Below are positions 56,907 to 64,000 of a stretch of DNA of 64,000 nt, in pieces. Within the stretch, counting starts at the first letter, position 1, and every line of letters starts with the position of its first letter. The position numbers and the translations under genes are program-made. Source of the DNA: Streptococcus mitis. GTDB taxonomy: Bacteria > Bacillota > Bacilli > Lactobacillales > Streptococcaceae. Where the stretch lies: positions 124,001-188,000 of the forward strand of contig NZ_JPFV01000011.1 of assembly GCF_000722685.1 (NCBI RefSeq). Reading direction: 5' to 3'. A model generated the notes under the pieces. The model had not been told where the DNA came from, searched no databases, and saw nothing but the letters and a program-made list of their open reading frames with translations.

Positions 56907-57824
56907 ATGTCTAAGAAATTAACATTTCAAGAAATTATTTTGACTTTGCAACAATTTTGGAATGACCAAGGTTGTATGCTTATGCAAGCTTATGATAATG
57001 AAAAAGGTGCGGGGACAATGAGTCCTTACACTTTCCTTCGTGCTATCGGACCTGAGCCATGGAATGCGGCTTATGTAGAGCCATCACGTCGTCCTGCTGA
57101 CGGTCGTTACGGGGAAAATCCTAATCGTCTTTACCAACACCACCAATTCCAGGTGGTGATGAAGCCATCTCCATCAAACATCCAAGAACTCTACCTTGAG
57201 TCTTTGGAAAAATTGGGAATCAATCCTTTGGAACACGATATTCGTTTTGTTGAGGATAACTGGGAAAACCCGTCTACTGGTTCAGCTGGTCTGGGTTGGG
57301 AAGTTTGGCTTGATGGGATGGAAATTACTCAGTTCACTTATTTCCAACAAGTCGGTGGATTGGCAACTGGCCCTGTGACTGCGGAAGTTACCTATGGTTT
57401 GGAGCGTTTGGCTTCTTACATTCAAGAAGTAGACTCTGTTTACGATATTGAGTGGGCTGATGGTGTAAAATACGGAGAAATCTTTATCCAGCCTGAGTAC
57501 GAGCATTCAAAATATTCATTTGAAATTTCGGACCAAGAAATGTTGCTTGAAAACTTTGATAAGTTTGAAAAAGAAGCTGGTCGTGCCTTGGAAGAAGGAT
57601 TGGTGCACCCTGCCTATGACTATGTTCTCAAATGTTCACACACCTTTAACCTGCTTGATGCGCGTGGTGCCGTATCTGTAACAGAGCGCGCAGGCTATAT
57701 CGCTCGTATCCGTAACTTGGCCCGTGTCGTAGCCAAAACCTTTGTCGCAGAACGCAAACGCCTAGGCTACCCACTTTTAGATGAAGAAACACGAGCTAAA
57801 CTTTTAGCAGAAGACGCAGAATAG
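56907..57824 (+). CDS. glyQ: Glycyl-tRNA synthetase alpha subunit
   Basis: This 305-residue catalytic subunit of the tetrameric bacterial glycyl-tRNA synthetase has the class II core [35 protein letters not shown] and [20 protein letters not shown] precedes the start. Its gene is separated from glyS by 259 bp of structured sequence, more than usual for this pair. Confidence 0.97.
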   Translation: MSKKLTFQEIILTLQQFWNDQGCMLMQAYDNEKGAGTMSPYTFLRAIGPEPWNAAYVEPSRRPADGRYGENPNRLYQHHQFQVVMKPSPSNIQELYLESLEKLGINPLEHDIRFVEDNWENPSTGSAGLGWEVWLDGMEITQFTYFQQVGGLATGPVTAEVTYGLERLASYIQEVDSVYDIEWADGVKYGEIFIQPEYEHSKYSFEISDQEMLLENFDKFEKEAGRALEEGLVHPAYDYVLKCSHTFNLLDARGAVSVTERAGYIARIRNLARVVAKTFVAERKRLGYPLLDEETRAKLLAEDAE

Positions 57825-57855
57825 TGAGTAATACTGTGCTCTAAAATCGTTAGAG

Positions 57856-57872
57856 GCAAGTCGAAGACTTGC
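57856..57872 (+). repeat. Small hairpin in the glyQ-glyS spacer
   Basis: GCAAGTC (57857-57863 region) and GACTTGC form a 7-bp stem around GAA just before the larger folded element. Confidence 0.6.
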
Positions 57873-57878
57873 TAGAGG

Positions 57879-58050
57879 GATATGCACCGCTGTACTGTTA
57901 TGTGGGGATTTTTGAAACTTTAGGTTCAAAAATCAGTCAGCTAAATCCACTTTGATGAGACTGTTGGAAATCTTGATCAATTTTGCATTAGATTTCCCTA
58001 CAGACTCACAAAGTTAGTTAGCGACGTCCCCAGTACCTAAGGTGCATATC
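57879..58050 (+). other. Multi-branched inverted-repeat element between glyQ and glyS
   Basis: This 172-bp stretch has a perfect 10-bp closing stem, GATATGCACC (57879-57888) with GGTGCATATC (58041-58050). A 6-bp inner stem GTACTG (57892-57897)/CAGTAC (58031-58036) continues it. Inside are three hairpins: GATTTTTGAA/TTCAAAAATC (57907-57934, perfect 10 bp), CAGTC/GACTG (57934-57963) and GGAAATCT/AGATTTCC (57966-57997). No ORF with a ribosome site is present. It could be an RNA regulatory element in the operon or a small mobile repeat; it does not match BOX. Confidence 0.6.
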
Positions 58051-58083
58051 AAAAAAGATTGAAGAAAATGTAAAGGAAATAAC

Positions 58084-60120
58084 ATGACAAAAAACTTATT
58101 AGTAGAACTAGGTCTTGAAGAATTACCAGCCTATGTTGTCACACCAAGTGAAAAACAACTAGGCGAAAAAATGGCAGCCTTCCTCAAGGAAAATCGCCTG
58201 TCTTTTGAAGCTATTCAAACCTTCTCAACACCACGTCGTTTGGCTGTTCGTGTGACTGGTCTCGCAGATAAACAGTCTGACTTGACAGAAGATTTCAAGG
58301 GTCCAGCAAAGAAAATTGCCTTGGATAGTGATGGAAACTTCACCAAAGCAGCTCAAGGATTTGTCCGTGGAAAAGGCTTGACTGTCGAAGATATCGAATT
58401 CCGTGAAATCAAGGGTGAAGAATATGTCTATGTCACTAAGGAAGAAGTTGGTCAAGCAGTGGAAGCCATTGTTCCTGGTGTTGTGGATGTCTTGAAGTCA
58501 CTGACTTTCCCTGTCAGCATGCACTGGGCAGGAAATAGCTTTGAATACATTCGTCCTGTTCACACTTTAACCGTTCTTTTGGATGAGCAAGAGTTTGATT
58601 TGGATTTCCTTGATATCAAGGGTGATCGTGTCAGCCGTGGCCATCGTTTCTTAGGACAAGAAACTAAGATTCAGTCAGCCTTGAGCTATGAAGAAGATCT
58701 TCGTTCACAGTTTGTAATAGCGGATCCACGTGAACGTGAGCAAATGATTGTTGACCAAATCAAAGTAATTGAGGCAAAACATGGTGTACGAATCGAAATT
58801 GATGCTGATTTGCTCAATGAAGTCTTGAACTTGGTTGAATACCCAACTGCCTTTATGGGAAGTTTTGATGCCAAATACCTTGAAGTTCCAGAAGAAGTTT
58901 TGGTGACTTCGATGAAGGAACACCAACGCTACTTTGTTGTCCGTGATCAAGATGGAAAACTCTTGCCAAACTTCATTTCTGTTCGTAACGGAAACGCAGA
59001 GTATTTGGAAAATGTTATCAAAGGAAATGAAAAAGTCTTGGTAGCTCGTTTGGAAGACGGAGAATTCTTCTGGCGTGAAGACCAAAAATTGGTGATTTCA
59101 GATCTTGTTGAAAAACTAAACAATGTAACCTTCCATGAGAAGATTGGTTCCCTTCGTGAACACATGATTCGTACGGGGCAAATTGCTGTACTTTTGGCAG
59201 AAAAAGCTGGCTTGTCAGTGGATGAAACAGTTGACCTTGCTCGTGCGGCAGCCATTTACAAGTTTGACTTGTTGACAGGTATGGTTGGTGAATTTGACGA
59301 ACTCCAAGGAATTATGGGTGAGAAATACGCCTTTCTTGCTGGGGAAACTCCAGCAGTGGCAGCTGCTATTCGTGAACACTACATGCCTACATCAGCTGAA
59401 GGAGAGCTTCCAGAGAGCAAGGTCGGTGCAGTTCTTGCTATTGCAGACAAATTGGATACGATTTTGAGTTTCTTCTCAGTAGGTTTGATTCCATCAGGTT
59501 CTAACGACCCTTATGCCCTTCGTCGCGCGACTCAAGGTGTGGTTCGTATCTTGGATGCCTTTGGTTGGCACATTGCTATGGATGAGCTGATTGATAGCCT
59601 TTATACATTGAAATTTGACAGCTTGACTTATGAAAATAAAGCTGAAGTTATGGACTTTATCAAGGCTCGTGTTGATAAGATGATGGGTTCTACTCCAAAA
59701 GACATCAAGGAAGCCGTTCTTGCAGGATCAAACTTTGTTGTGGCGGATATGTTGGAAGCGGCAAGTGCTCTCGTAGAAGCGAGCAAGGAAGAAGACTTCA
59801 AACCATCTGTTGAATCACTTTCTCGTGCCTTTAACTTGGCTGAGAAGGCAGAAGAAGTTGCTACAGTTGATTCAGCTCTCTTTGAAAATGAGCAAGAAAA
59901 AGCTTTGGCAGAAGCAGTAGAATCACTCGTTTTGTCAGGGACTGCCAGTCAACAATTGAAACAGCTCTTTAGACTTAGTCCAGTTATTGATGCTTTCTTT
60001 GAGAATACCATGGTAATGGCAGAAGATCAGGCTGTTCGTAAAAATCGCTTGGCTATCTTGTCTCATTTAACTCAAAAAGCAGCTAAACTTGCTCGTTTTA
60101 ACCAAATTAACACTAAATAA
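58084..60120 (+). CDS. glyS: Glycyl-tRNA synthetase beta subunit
   Basis: The 678-residue beta subunit, needed for tRNA binding and activity, has [16 protein letters not shown] at the start, YIRPVHTL and the HD-like region with [16 protein letters not shown]. The C-terminal anticodon-binding helices are present. AAAGGAAA precedes the start. Together with glyQ it is controlled by the glycine T-box. Confidence 0.97.
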   Translation: MTKNLLVELGLEELPAYVVTPSEKQLGEKMAAFLKENRLSFEAIQTFSTPRRLAVRVTGLADKQSDLTEDFKGPAKKIALDSDGNFTKAAQGFVRGKGLTVEDIEFREIKGEEYVYVTKEEVGQAVEAIVPGVVDVLKSLTFPVSMHWAGNSFEYIRPVHTLTVLLDEQEFDLDFLDIKGDRVSRGHRFLGQETKIQSALSYEEDLRSQFVIADPREREQMIVDQIKVIEAKHGVRIEIDADLLNEVLNLVEYPTAFMGSFDAKYLEVPEEVLVTSMKEHQRYFVVRDQDGKLLPNFISVRNGNAEYLENVIKGNEKVLVARLEDGEFFWREDQKLVISDLVEKLNNVTFHEKIGSLREHMIRTGQIAVLLAEKAGLSVDETVDLARAAAIYKFDLLTGMVGEFDELQGIMGEKYAFLAGETPAVAAAIREHYMPTSAEGELPESKVGAVLAIADKLDTILSFFSVGLIPSGSNDPYALRRATQGVVRILDAFGWHIAMDELIDSLYTLKFDSLTYENKAEVMDFIKARVDKMMGSTPKDIKEAVLAGSNFVVADMLEAASALVEASKEEDFKPSVESLSRAFNLAEKAEEVATVDSALFENEQEKALAEAVESLVLSGTASQQLKQLFRLSPVIDAFFENTMVMAEDQAVRKNRLAILSHLTQKAAKLARFNQINTK

Positions 60121-60161
60121 AATTTGATAAACGGACTTTATCTTATCACAAAGGAGAAGAA

Positions 60162-60419
60162 ATGGATCAGAAAAAAATTGATCGTATCAATGAGCTTGCT
60201 AAAAAGAAAAAAGCAGAAGGCTTGACACCAGAAGAAAAAGTGGAACAAGCTAAACTACGTGAGGAGTACATCGAAGGTTATCGTCGCTCTGTTCGTCACC
60301 ACATTGAAGGAATCAAAATTGTGGACGAAGAAGGAAACGACGTTACACCAGAAAAATTACGCCAAGTACAACGTGAAAAAGGATTACATGGTCGTAGTCT
60401 CGATGACTCAAATTCATAA
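60162..60419 (+). CDS. DUF896 family protein
   Basis: This 85-residue protein resembles B. subtilis YnzC/YlaC-like DUF896 proteins: [20 protein letters not shown] then [20 protein letters not shown], mostly helical and charged. Function is not established; in Bacillus it belongs to a LexA-controlled operon. It follows glyS by 41 bp with AAAGGAG and is likely the last gene of the operon before the terminator. Confidence 0.88.
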   Translation: MDQKKIDRINELAKKKKAEGLTPEEKVEQAKLREEYIEGYRRSVRHHIEGIKIVDEEGNDVTPEKLRQVQREKGLHGRSLDDSNS

Positions 60420-60462
60420 TAAGTATTCTTTCTTTTAAGAAGGATAGATGAAATAATAACCA

Positions 60463-60498
60463 AAAGACTAGCAGTTTGTGTTTGCTAGTCTTTTTATC
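60463..60498. terminator. Bidirectional terminator after the DUF896 gene
   Basis: AAAGACTAGCA (60463-60473) pairs perfectly with TGCTAGTCTTT (60483-60493), with TTTTT following and AAAA before. It serves both converging transcripts. Confidence 0.88.
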
Positions 60499-60532
60499 AC
60501 GAAAAAAGGAACCAAGATGGTTCCTAAAGTTA

Positions 60533-61777
60533 TTAGTTACTTGCGCCAGATGTAGCGTCTGCGCCACCACCGTGACCACCGGCATCACCTGAATCAGAAG
60601 CTCCAGATGTAGCATCTGCATCGCCGTGACCGTGTCCGCCAGCAGATGCTGCAGCATTTCCACCGACTAAACGTTGACCAGTTGTATTGAGGTACCAGTC
60701 AAGCCATGGTTGGAAATTAAAGATAATTTCATTAATTCCAGCATATGAACCATCTGGGTAGTACATTGCTTGGTAATTATGGGTATTAATAACACCTTCA
60801 GGTGTTCCTGGCACAATTGTACGGACATATTCTTGATCCCCGTTACGCAATACGCCGACAACCCATTCAACGTTTTTCATTCTAGAATCGGGCAATGTAC
60901 CGTGTACTGTTCCTAATCTATTTCCTGATTGAGCACGTACACGTTTACCAAACATTGTATCTGGGTCTTGGTGGGCATTGTTAAAGTACAAGAATTGATT
61001 GTTATCATCTGCAAATGTCAATTCAAATGGCATTGCTTTCAAGAACATATCAATTTGGTTAACTGTCAAGATACCGTGGTCTAATTTAACGTAAGTATCT
61101 CCAGAAACAGCTCCAACAAGTTCAGCAGCTTTTTCTACCCATTCAGGATCATCTGGGTCAACACCTTGGATGGTAGTTGCAATTGAATTTGTACAATATA
61201 AATCTTCTGGCTCAATTGGTTTTGGTTTTTTCAATTTTGAAACGACTCCCACATATTTTACAAAGTTGTCCAAGCATGTTTCAAGGAAATTAACAGTTCC
61301 TTCATTTGTGATATTCCCATTAACATCAAAAGCTTCTTTAGCTTTACCGAGAAGGAATTCATTTCCAGGAAGTGTGTAGGCATTGACACCTGGAGCGTCA
61401 AGAATCTTACGAAGGTGAACTTGGGCACGAGAAGTACCTTGGTCATAGTAAGAAGCACCCACAATCATGACTGGTTTGTTTTCAAATGGATGAACTTCAT
61501 ATGAAAGCCATTCAAGAACCGATTTAAGAGAAGCTGAGATTGTGTGGTTGTGCTCAGGAGTAGCGATGATGACACCATCAGCACGCGTAATTTTGTTATA
61601 TAAATAACGTAATTGGAAACTTTCATCCCATTTTTCGTCTTGGTTAAACATTGGAACTTCGTCAATTTCGAGAACTTCTAATTCAAATTTGAGTTTGAAG
61701 TGGCGACGGATAAATTCCAAGAGCTTACGGTTATATGATTGATCGTAGTTTGATCCTACAAGTCCAACAAATTTCAT
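60533..61777 (-). CDS. NADPH-dependent FMN reductase fused to a PAS-like domain and a His/Gly-rich tail
   Basis: The 414-residue protein has an N-terminal flavodoxin-like reductase domain (GSNYDQSYNRKLLEFI, ATPEHNHTISASLKSVLEWL, GASYYDQGTSRAQ) to about residue 170. A C-terminal part (about 235-375) reads like a PAS_10/DUF438 sensor: FELTFADDNNQFLYFNN, LGTVHGTL and NYQAMYYPDGSYAGINE. The last ~40 residues are low complexity with a duplicated GGHG...DATSGAS unit. The neighbouring 201-residue protein is the short version without these extras. It may be a flavin-based redox enzyme with a built-in sensor. Confidence 0.8.
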   Translation of the reverse strand: MKFVGLVGSNYDQSYNRKLLEFIRRHFKLKFELEVLEIDEVPMFNQDEKWDESFQLRYLYNKITRADGVIIATPEHNHTISASLKSVLEWLSYEVHPFENKPVMIVGASYYDQGTSRAQVHLRKILDAPGVNAYTLPGNEFLLGKAKEAFDVNGNITNEGTVNFLETCLDNFVKYVGVVSKLKKPKPIEPEDLYCTNSIATTIQGVDPDDPEWVEKAAELVGAVSGDTYVKLDHGILTVNQIDMFLKAMPFELTFADDNNQFLYFNNAHQDPDTMFGKRVRAQSGNRLGTVHGTLPDSRMKNVEWVVGVLRNGDQEYVRTIVPGTPEGVINTHNYQAMYYPDGSYAGINEIIFNFQPWLDWYLNTTGQRLVGGNAAASAGGHGHGDADATSGASDSGDAGGHGGGADATSGASN

Positions 61778-61795
61778 TCTTTTTGGTCTCCTATC

Positions 61796-62401
61796 TTACA
61801 AATTTTCCCAGTCAAAGTCTTCAGCATCTTTGCGAAGTAGAGCTTGTGCATTGCGCAATTTTTCTGTGATTTTTACAAAGATACGGAAGTCGTCAAAAGT
61901 GGCATCCAGTTTTTTAATAACATCAAGATCTACTAGATCTCCACTTGGATTAAAGGCTTGAAGAGAATGTGAAAGCAAGAATTCATCAGGAAGGACACTT
62001 GCTTTGATTTCTGGTGCGTTTAAGATTTGGCGAAGTTGTAATTGGGCGCGTGATGAACCAAGTGTACCGTAAGAAGCACCTGTAATCATGATTGGTTTGT
62101 TCAAGAGTGGGTAAATACCATAAGACAACCAAGCAAGAGCGCTCATCAAAACAGCTGGGATAGAGTGGTCGTACTCAGGAGTACCGATAATAACGCCATC
62201 TGCCTCTTCAATTTTAGCAGCAATTTCTAAAATTTCAGCAGGTACTTGCTTGTCAGCTGGTTTGTTAAAGACAGGAATGTCTTTGATTTCAACAAGTTCA
62301 ATTTCAGCTTTTTCAGCAAAGTGTTTTTGCATGTATTGAAGCAATTGACGGTTTGTAGAACGTTTTGAATTTGTTCCAACAATAGCAATAAGTTTTAACA
62401 T
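61796..62401 (-). CDS. NADPH-dependent FMN reductase
   Basis: This 201-residue flavodoxin-fold enzyme has GTNSKRSTNRQLLQYM near the N-terminus (phosphate loop) and GTPEYDHSIPAVLMSALAWL and GASYGTLGSSRAQLQLR in the middle. It reduces FMN or quinone-like substrates with NAD(P)H. It lies upstream of the PAS-fused paralogue and downstream of apbE on the minus strand, so the three form a flavin-related operon. Confidence 0.9.
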   Translation of the reverse strand: MLKLIAIVGTNSKRSTNRQLLQYMQKHFAEKAEIELVEIKDIPVFNKPADKQVPAEILEIAAKIEEADGVIIGTPEYDHSIPAVLMSALAWLSYGIYPLLNKPIMITGASYGTLGSSRAQLQLRQILNAPEIKASVLPDEFLLSHSLQAFNPSGDLVDLDVIKKLDATFDDFRIFVKITEKLRNAQALLRKDAEDFDWENL

Positions 62402-62460
62402 GAGATTTCCTTTCTCTTTTTACATAATACGATTTTAAAACTCTACTGAAACATCTGTTT

Positions 62461-63384
62461 CTATAGAGTAGGAATTCCTGAAGAACAGCTTAGGTGACCT
62501 TCCTTATCGATGAGGATAGCTTCTATGCCCTCCAAACTTTCGACTTGCCAAAGGATAGAAGCAGGTCTTTCTCCAAATAGACGAGTTGTCCAGATTTCTC
62601 CATCGACTGATTTATCAGAGATGATTGTCAGACTCGCTAGTTCCGTTTCAACAGGATATCCTGTTTGACTGTCAAAAATATGATGGTAATCTTTTCCATC
62701 GACAGTCAGGTGACGTTCATAAATGCCTGAAGTCACGACAGATTTATTGACAACGGGGATTGTCATTAAGTGATTTCCCCTCGGATTGGCTGGGTCTTGA
62801 ATCCCTATTTGCCAAGGCTGATTTCCTCTTGCCTGATTTTTTCCAATGGTCAGGATATTCCCTCCCAGATTGATTAAGGCAGAAGTCACTCCCTTTTCTC
62901 TTAGAAATTGGGCAACCTTATCCGCACTATAACCCTTAGCTAAACAACCAAGATCAATCTTCATTCCTTTCTGTTTTAAAAACACAGTAGAAGTAGAAGA
63001 ATCTAACTCGATATAGTAAGGATTGATTAAAGCTAGCACAGATTCAATTTCTTGAGGTTTGGCAACTTTGGCATCTGAAAAACCGATGCGCCAGGTTTGA
63101 ATCAAGGGACCAATGCTGATGTTGAGATGACTAGAGGGTGCTAGGCTATGCTCTAACCCAAGAGAAATCAGTTCAAACAGGTCTGGATGAACCGTGACAG
63201 GAGCTATTCCTGCTTGATAATTGATTTCCATCAACTCAGATTCCTGACTATTGGCATTGAAGCGGTATTCTAGCTCTCTGAGTAAATCAAAGGATTTCTG
63301 GAGCAAGATATCTGCTCGCTCATCCACTAATGAAATGGTGATAGTGGTTCCCATTAGCCGTTCGGAATGTGAACTCAGAGGCAA
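62461..63384 (-). CDS. apbE: FAD:protein FMN transferase
   Basis: This 307-residue ApbE-family enzyme attaches FMN to Thr/Ser of target proteins using FAD. Motifs are MGTTITISL near residue 11, IDLGCLAKGYSADKVAQFL, SALINLGGNILTIG and HHIFDSQTGYPV, with the magnesium-binding region SLTIISDKSVDGE near the end. No lipoprotein signal is seen, so it looks cytosolic. The start is TTG 63384 with AAAGGAG 8 bp upstream. Partner flavoproteins are probably the two reductases downstream. Confidence 0.9.
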   Translation of the reverse strand: MPLSSHSERLMGTTITISLVDERADILLQKSFDLLRELEYRFNANSQESELMEINYQAGIAPVTVHPDLFELISLGLEHSLAPSSHLNISIGPLIQTWRIGFSDAKVAKPQEIESVLALINPYYIELDSSTSTVFLKQKGMKIDLGCLAKGYSADKVAQFLREKGVTSALINLGGNILTIGKNQARGNQPWQIGIQDPANPRGNHLMTIPVVNKSVVTSGIYERHLTVDGKDYHHIFDSQTGYPVETELASLTIISDKSVDGEIWTTRLFGERPASILWQVESLEGIEAILIDKEGHLSCSSGIPTL

Positions 63385-63612
63385 GCTACCAACTCCTTTC
63401 TCTTATAGAAAATAAGTTGTAATATCAAGCAATTATCTAAATTGAAGCCCTTACATTTTATTTTCATGTTATTAGAATACCATAAAGTTAGATTTTCTAC
63501 AAATGAAATTTGGAAAAAGTCAAGAAATATGCTCACAAAAATTCATTAGTCTTGAAATCAGGATAAATGGGGAATTATTTTTGATAAAAAATGCTGAAAT
63601 AATAGGAAATCC

Positions 63613-63642
63613 CTTGTAAACGCTAACAGTAAATGGTATACT
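63613..63642 (+). promoter_or_regulatory. nox promoter overlapped by a perfect cre site
   Basis: TTGTAA (63614-63619) and TATACT (63637-63642) with a 17-bp spacer and a TGG extended -10 form a strong promoter. TTGTAAACGCTAACA (63614-63628) fits the CcpA consensus WTGNAANCGNWNNCW at all 15 positions and covers the -35, a position expected for repression. The rest of the 295-bp divergent spacer shows nothing else. Confidence 0.7.
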
Positions 63643-63679
63643 AGTAAGGTAAATTTAGAATGAAGGCAGGAAATTTTTT

Positions 63680-64000
63680 ATGAGTAAAATCGTTGTAGTC
63701 GGTGCGAACCACGCTGGTACAGCATGTATCAATACCATGTTGGATAATTTTGGAAATGAGAACGAAATTGTTGTATTTGACCAAAACTCTAACATCTCTT
63801 TCCTAGGATGTGGAATGGCCCTTTGGATCGGTGAACAAATTGACGGTGCTGAAGGCTTGTTCTATTCTGATAAAGAAAAATTGGAAGCTAAAGATGCTAA
63901 GGTTTACATGAATTCACCAGTTCTTTCAATCGACTATGATAATAAAGTAGTTACAGCAGAAGTTGAAGGAAAAGAACACAAAGAATCATACGAAAAATTG
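63680..64000 (+). CDS. nox: NADH oxidase (water-forming), N-terminal part
   Basis: The first 107 residues of the flavoprotein NADH oxidase are present before the window ends. The FAD-binding start [20 protein letters not shown] and the redox-active Cys in [11 protein letters not shown] match the streptococcal Nox that reduces oxygen to water while regenerating NAD. GGCAGG precedes the start. It is divergent from apbE. Confidence 0.95.
   Translation, partial: MSKIVVVGANHAGTACINTMLDNFGNENEIVVFDQNSNISFLGCGMALWIGEQIDGAEGLFYSDKEKLEAKDAKVYMNSPVLSIDYDNKVVTAEVEGKEHKESYEKL

Noticed and set aside
59000..60120. Antisense and overlapping ORFs within glyS, parE, guaA and the atp genes
   Set aside because: They mirror strongly coding frames and have no ribosome sites of their own.

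Overview
The window is a low-GC Firmicute chromosome segment from a Streptococcus of the mitis/pneumoniae group. Evidence for this includes two clear BOX elements and a BOX remnant, ciaRH, pgdA, cppA, an optochin-target-type atp operon (c-a-b-delta-alpha-gamma-beta-epsilon), an SMK-type leader before metK and a glycine T-box before glyQS. A cholesterol-dependent cytolysin with lectin domains between parC and cppA, and a gene order that from memory differs from S. pneumoniae, favour S. mitis or a close relative over S. pneumoniae.

Layout. 1-6.3 kb: nucleoside salvage (pdp, deoC, cdd) with a PnrA-type nucleoside ABC importer. 6.3-7.8 kb: an IS3-family element in a terminator loop. 7.8-16.1 kb: plsY, then parE and parC, separated by about 3.2 kb of cargo (AbiH-like abortive-infection protein, ANT(6)-like nucleotidyltransferase, small RelA/SpoT-like synthetase, repeats and hairpins). 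16.2-20.4 kb: a cytolysin with two tandem F5/8C (F-type lectin-like) domains, followed by an ISL3-family element with a perfect 8-bp target duplication. 20.9-27.5 kb: cppA, a serine hydrolase, an EamA transporter, a GntR regulator, guaA and a U32 peptidase-family protein. 27.7-34.2 kb: F1Fo ATP synthase. 34.3-39.9 kb: lactonase, OppA-type lipoprotein, AI-2E-family permease, TPR protein. 40.0-41.5 kb: a second copy of the IS3-family element, again in a terminator loop. 41.7-44.4 kb: small-enzyme operon with a Tad2/DUF2829 protein and a frameshifted PEP-utilizing-domain gene. 44.5-53.5 kb: pepN, frameshifted ciaR and ciaH, a two-gene ABC exporter, metK. 53.5-60.5 kb: pgdA, aldo/keto reductase, T-box operon (metallopeptidase-like gene, glyQ, structured spacer, glyS), DUF896. 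60.5-64 kb: flavin reductases, apbE and the start of nox.

The observations most worth following are: (1) both IS3 copies sit in terminator hairpin loops and carry their own terminator-like hairpin at the left end; (2) the cytolysin has tandem lectin-like domains, a YxY-x14-RS motif associated with CD59-binding cytolysins, and Thr-Ile where Thr-Leu is expected; (3) defence-like cargo lies between parE and parC; (4) a large multi-branched potential RNA structure lies between glyQ and glyS; (5) five genes carry apparent single-base deletions, including both ciaR and ciaH, which could be real inactivation or a sequencing problem.

All functional names come from reading motifs and from recalled family knowledge. 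No database search was run.
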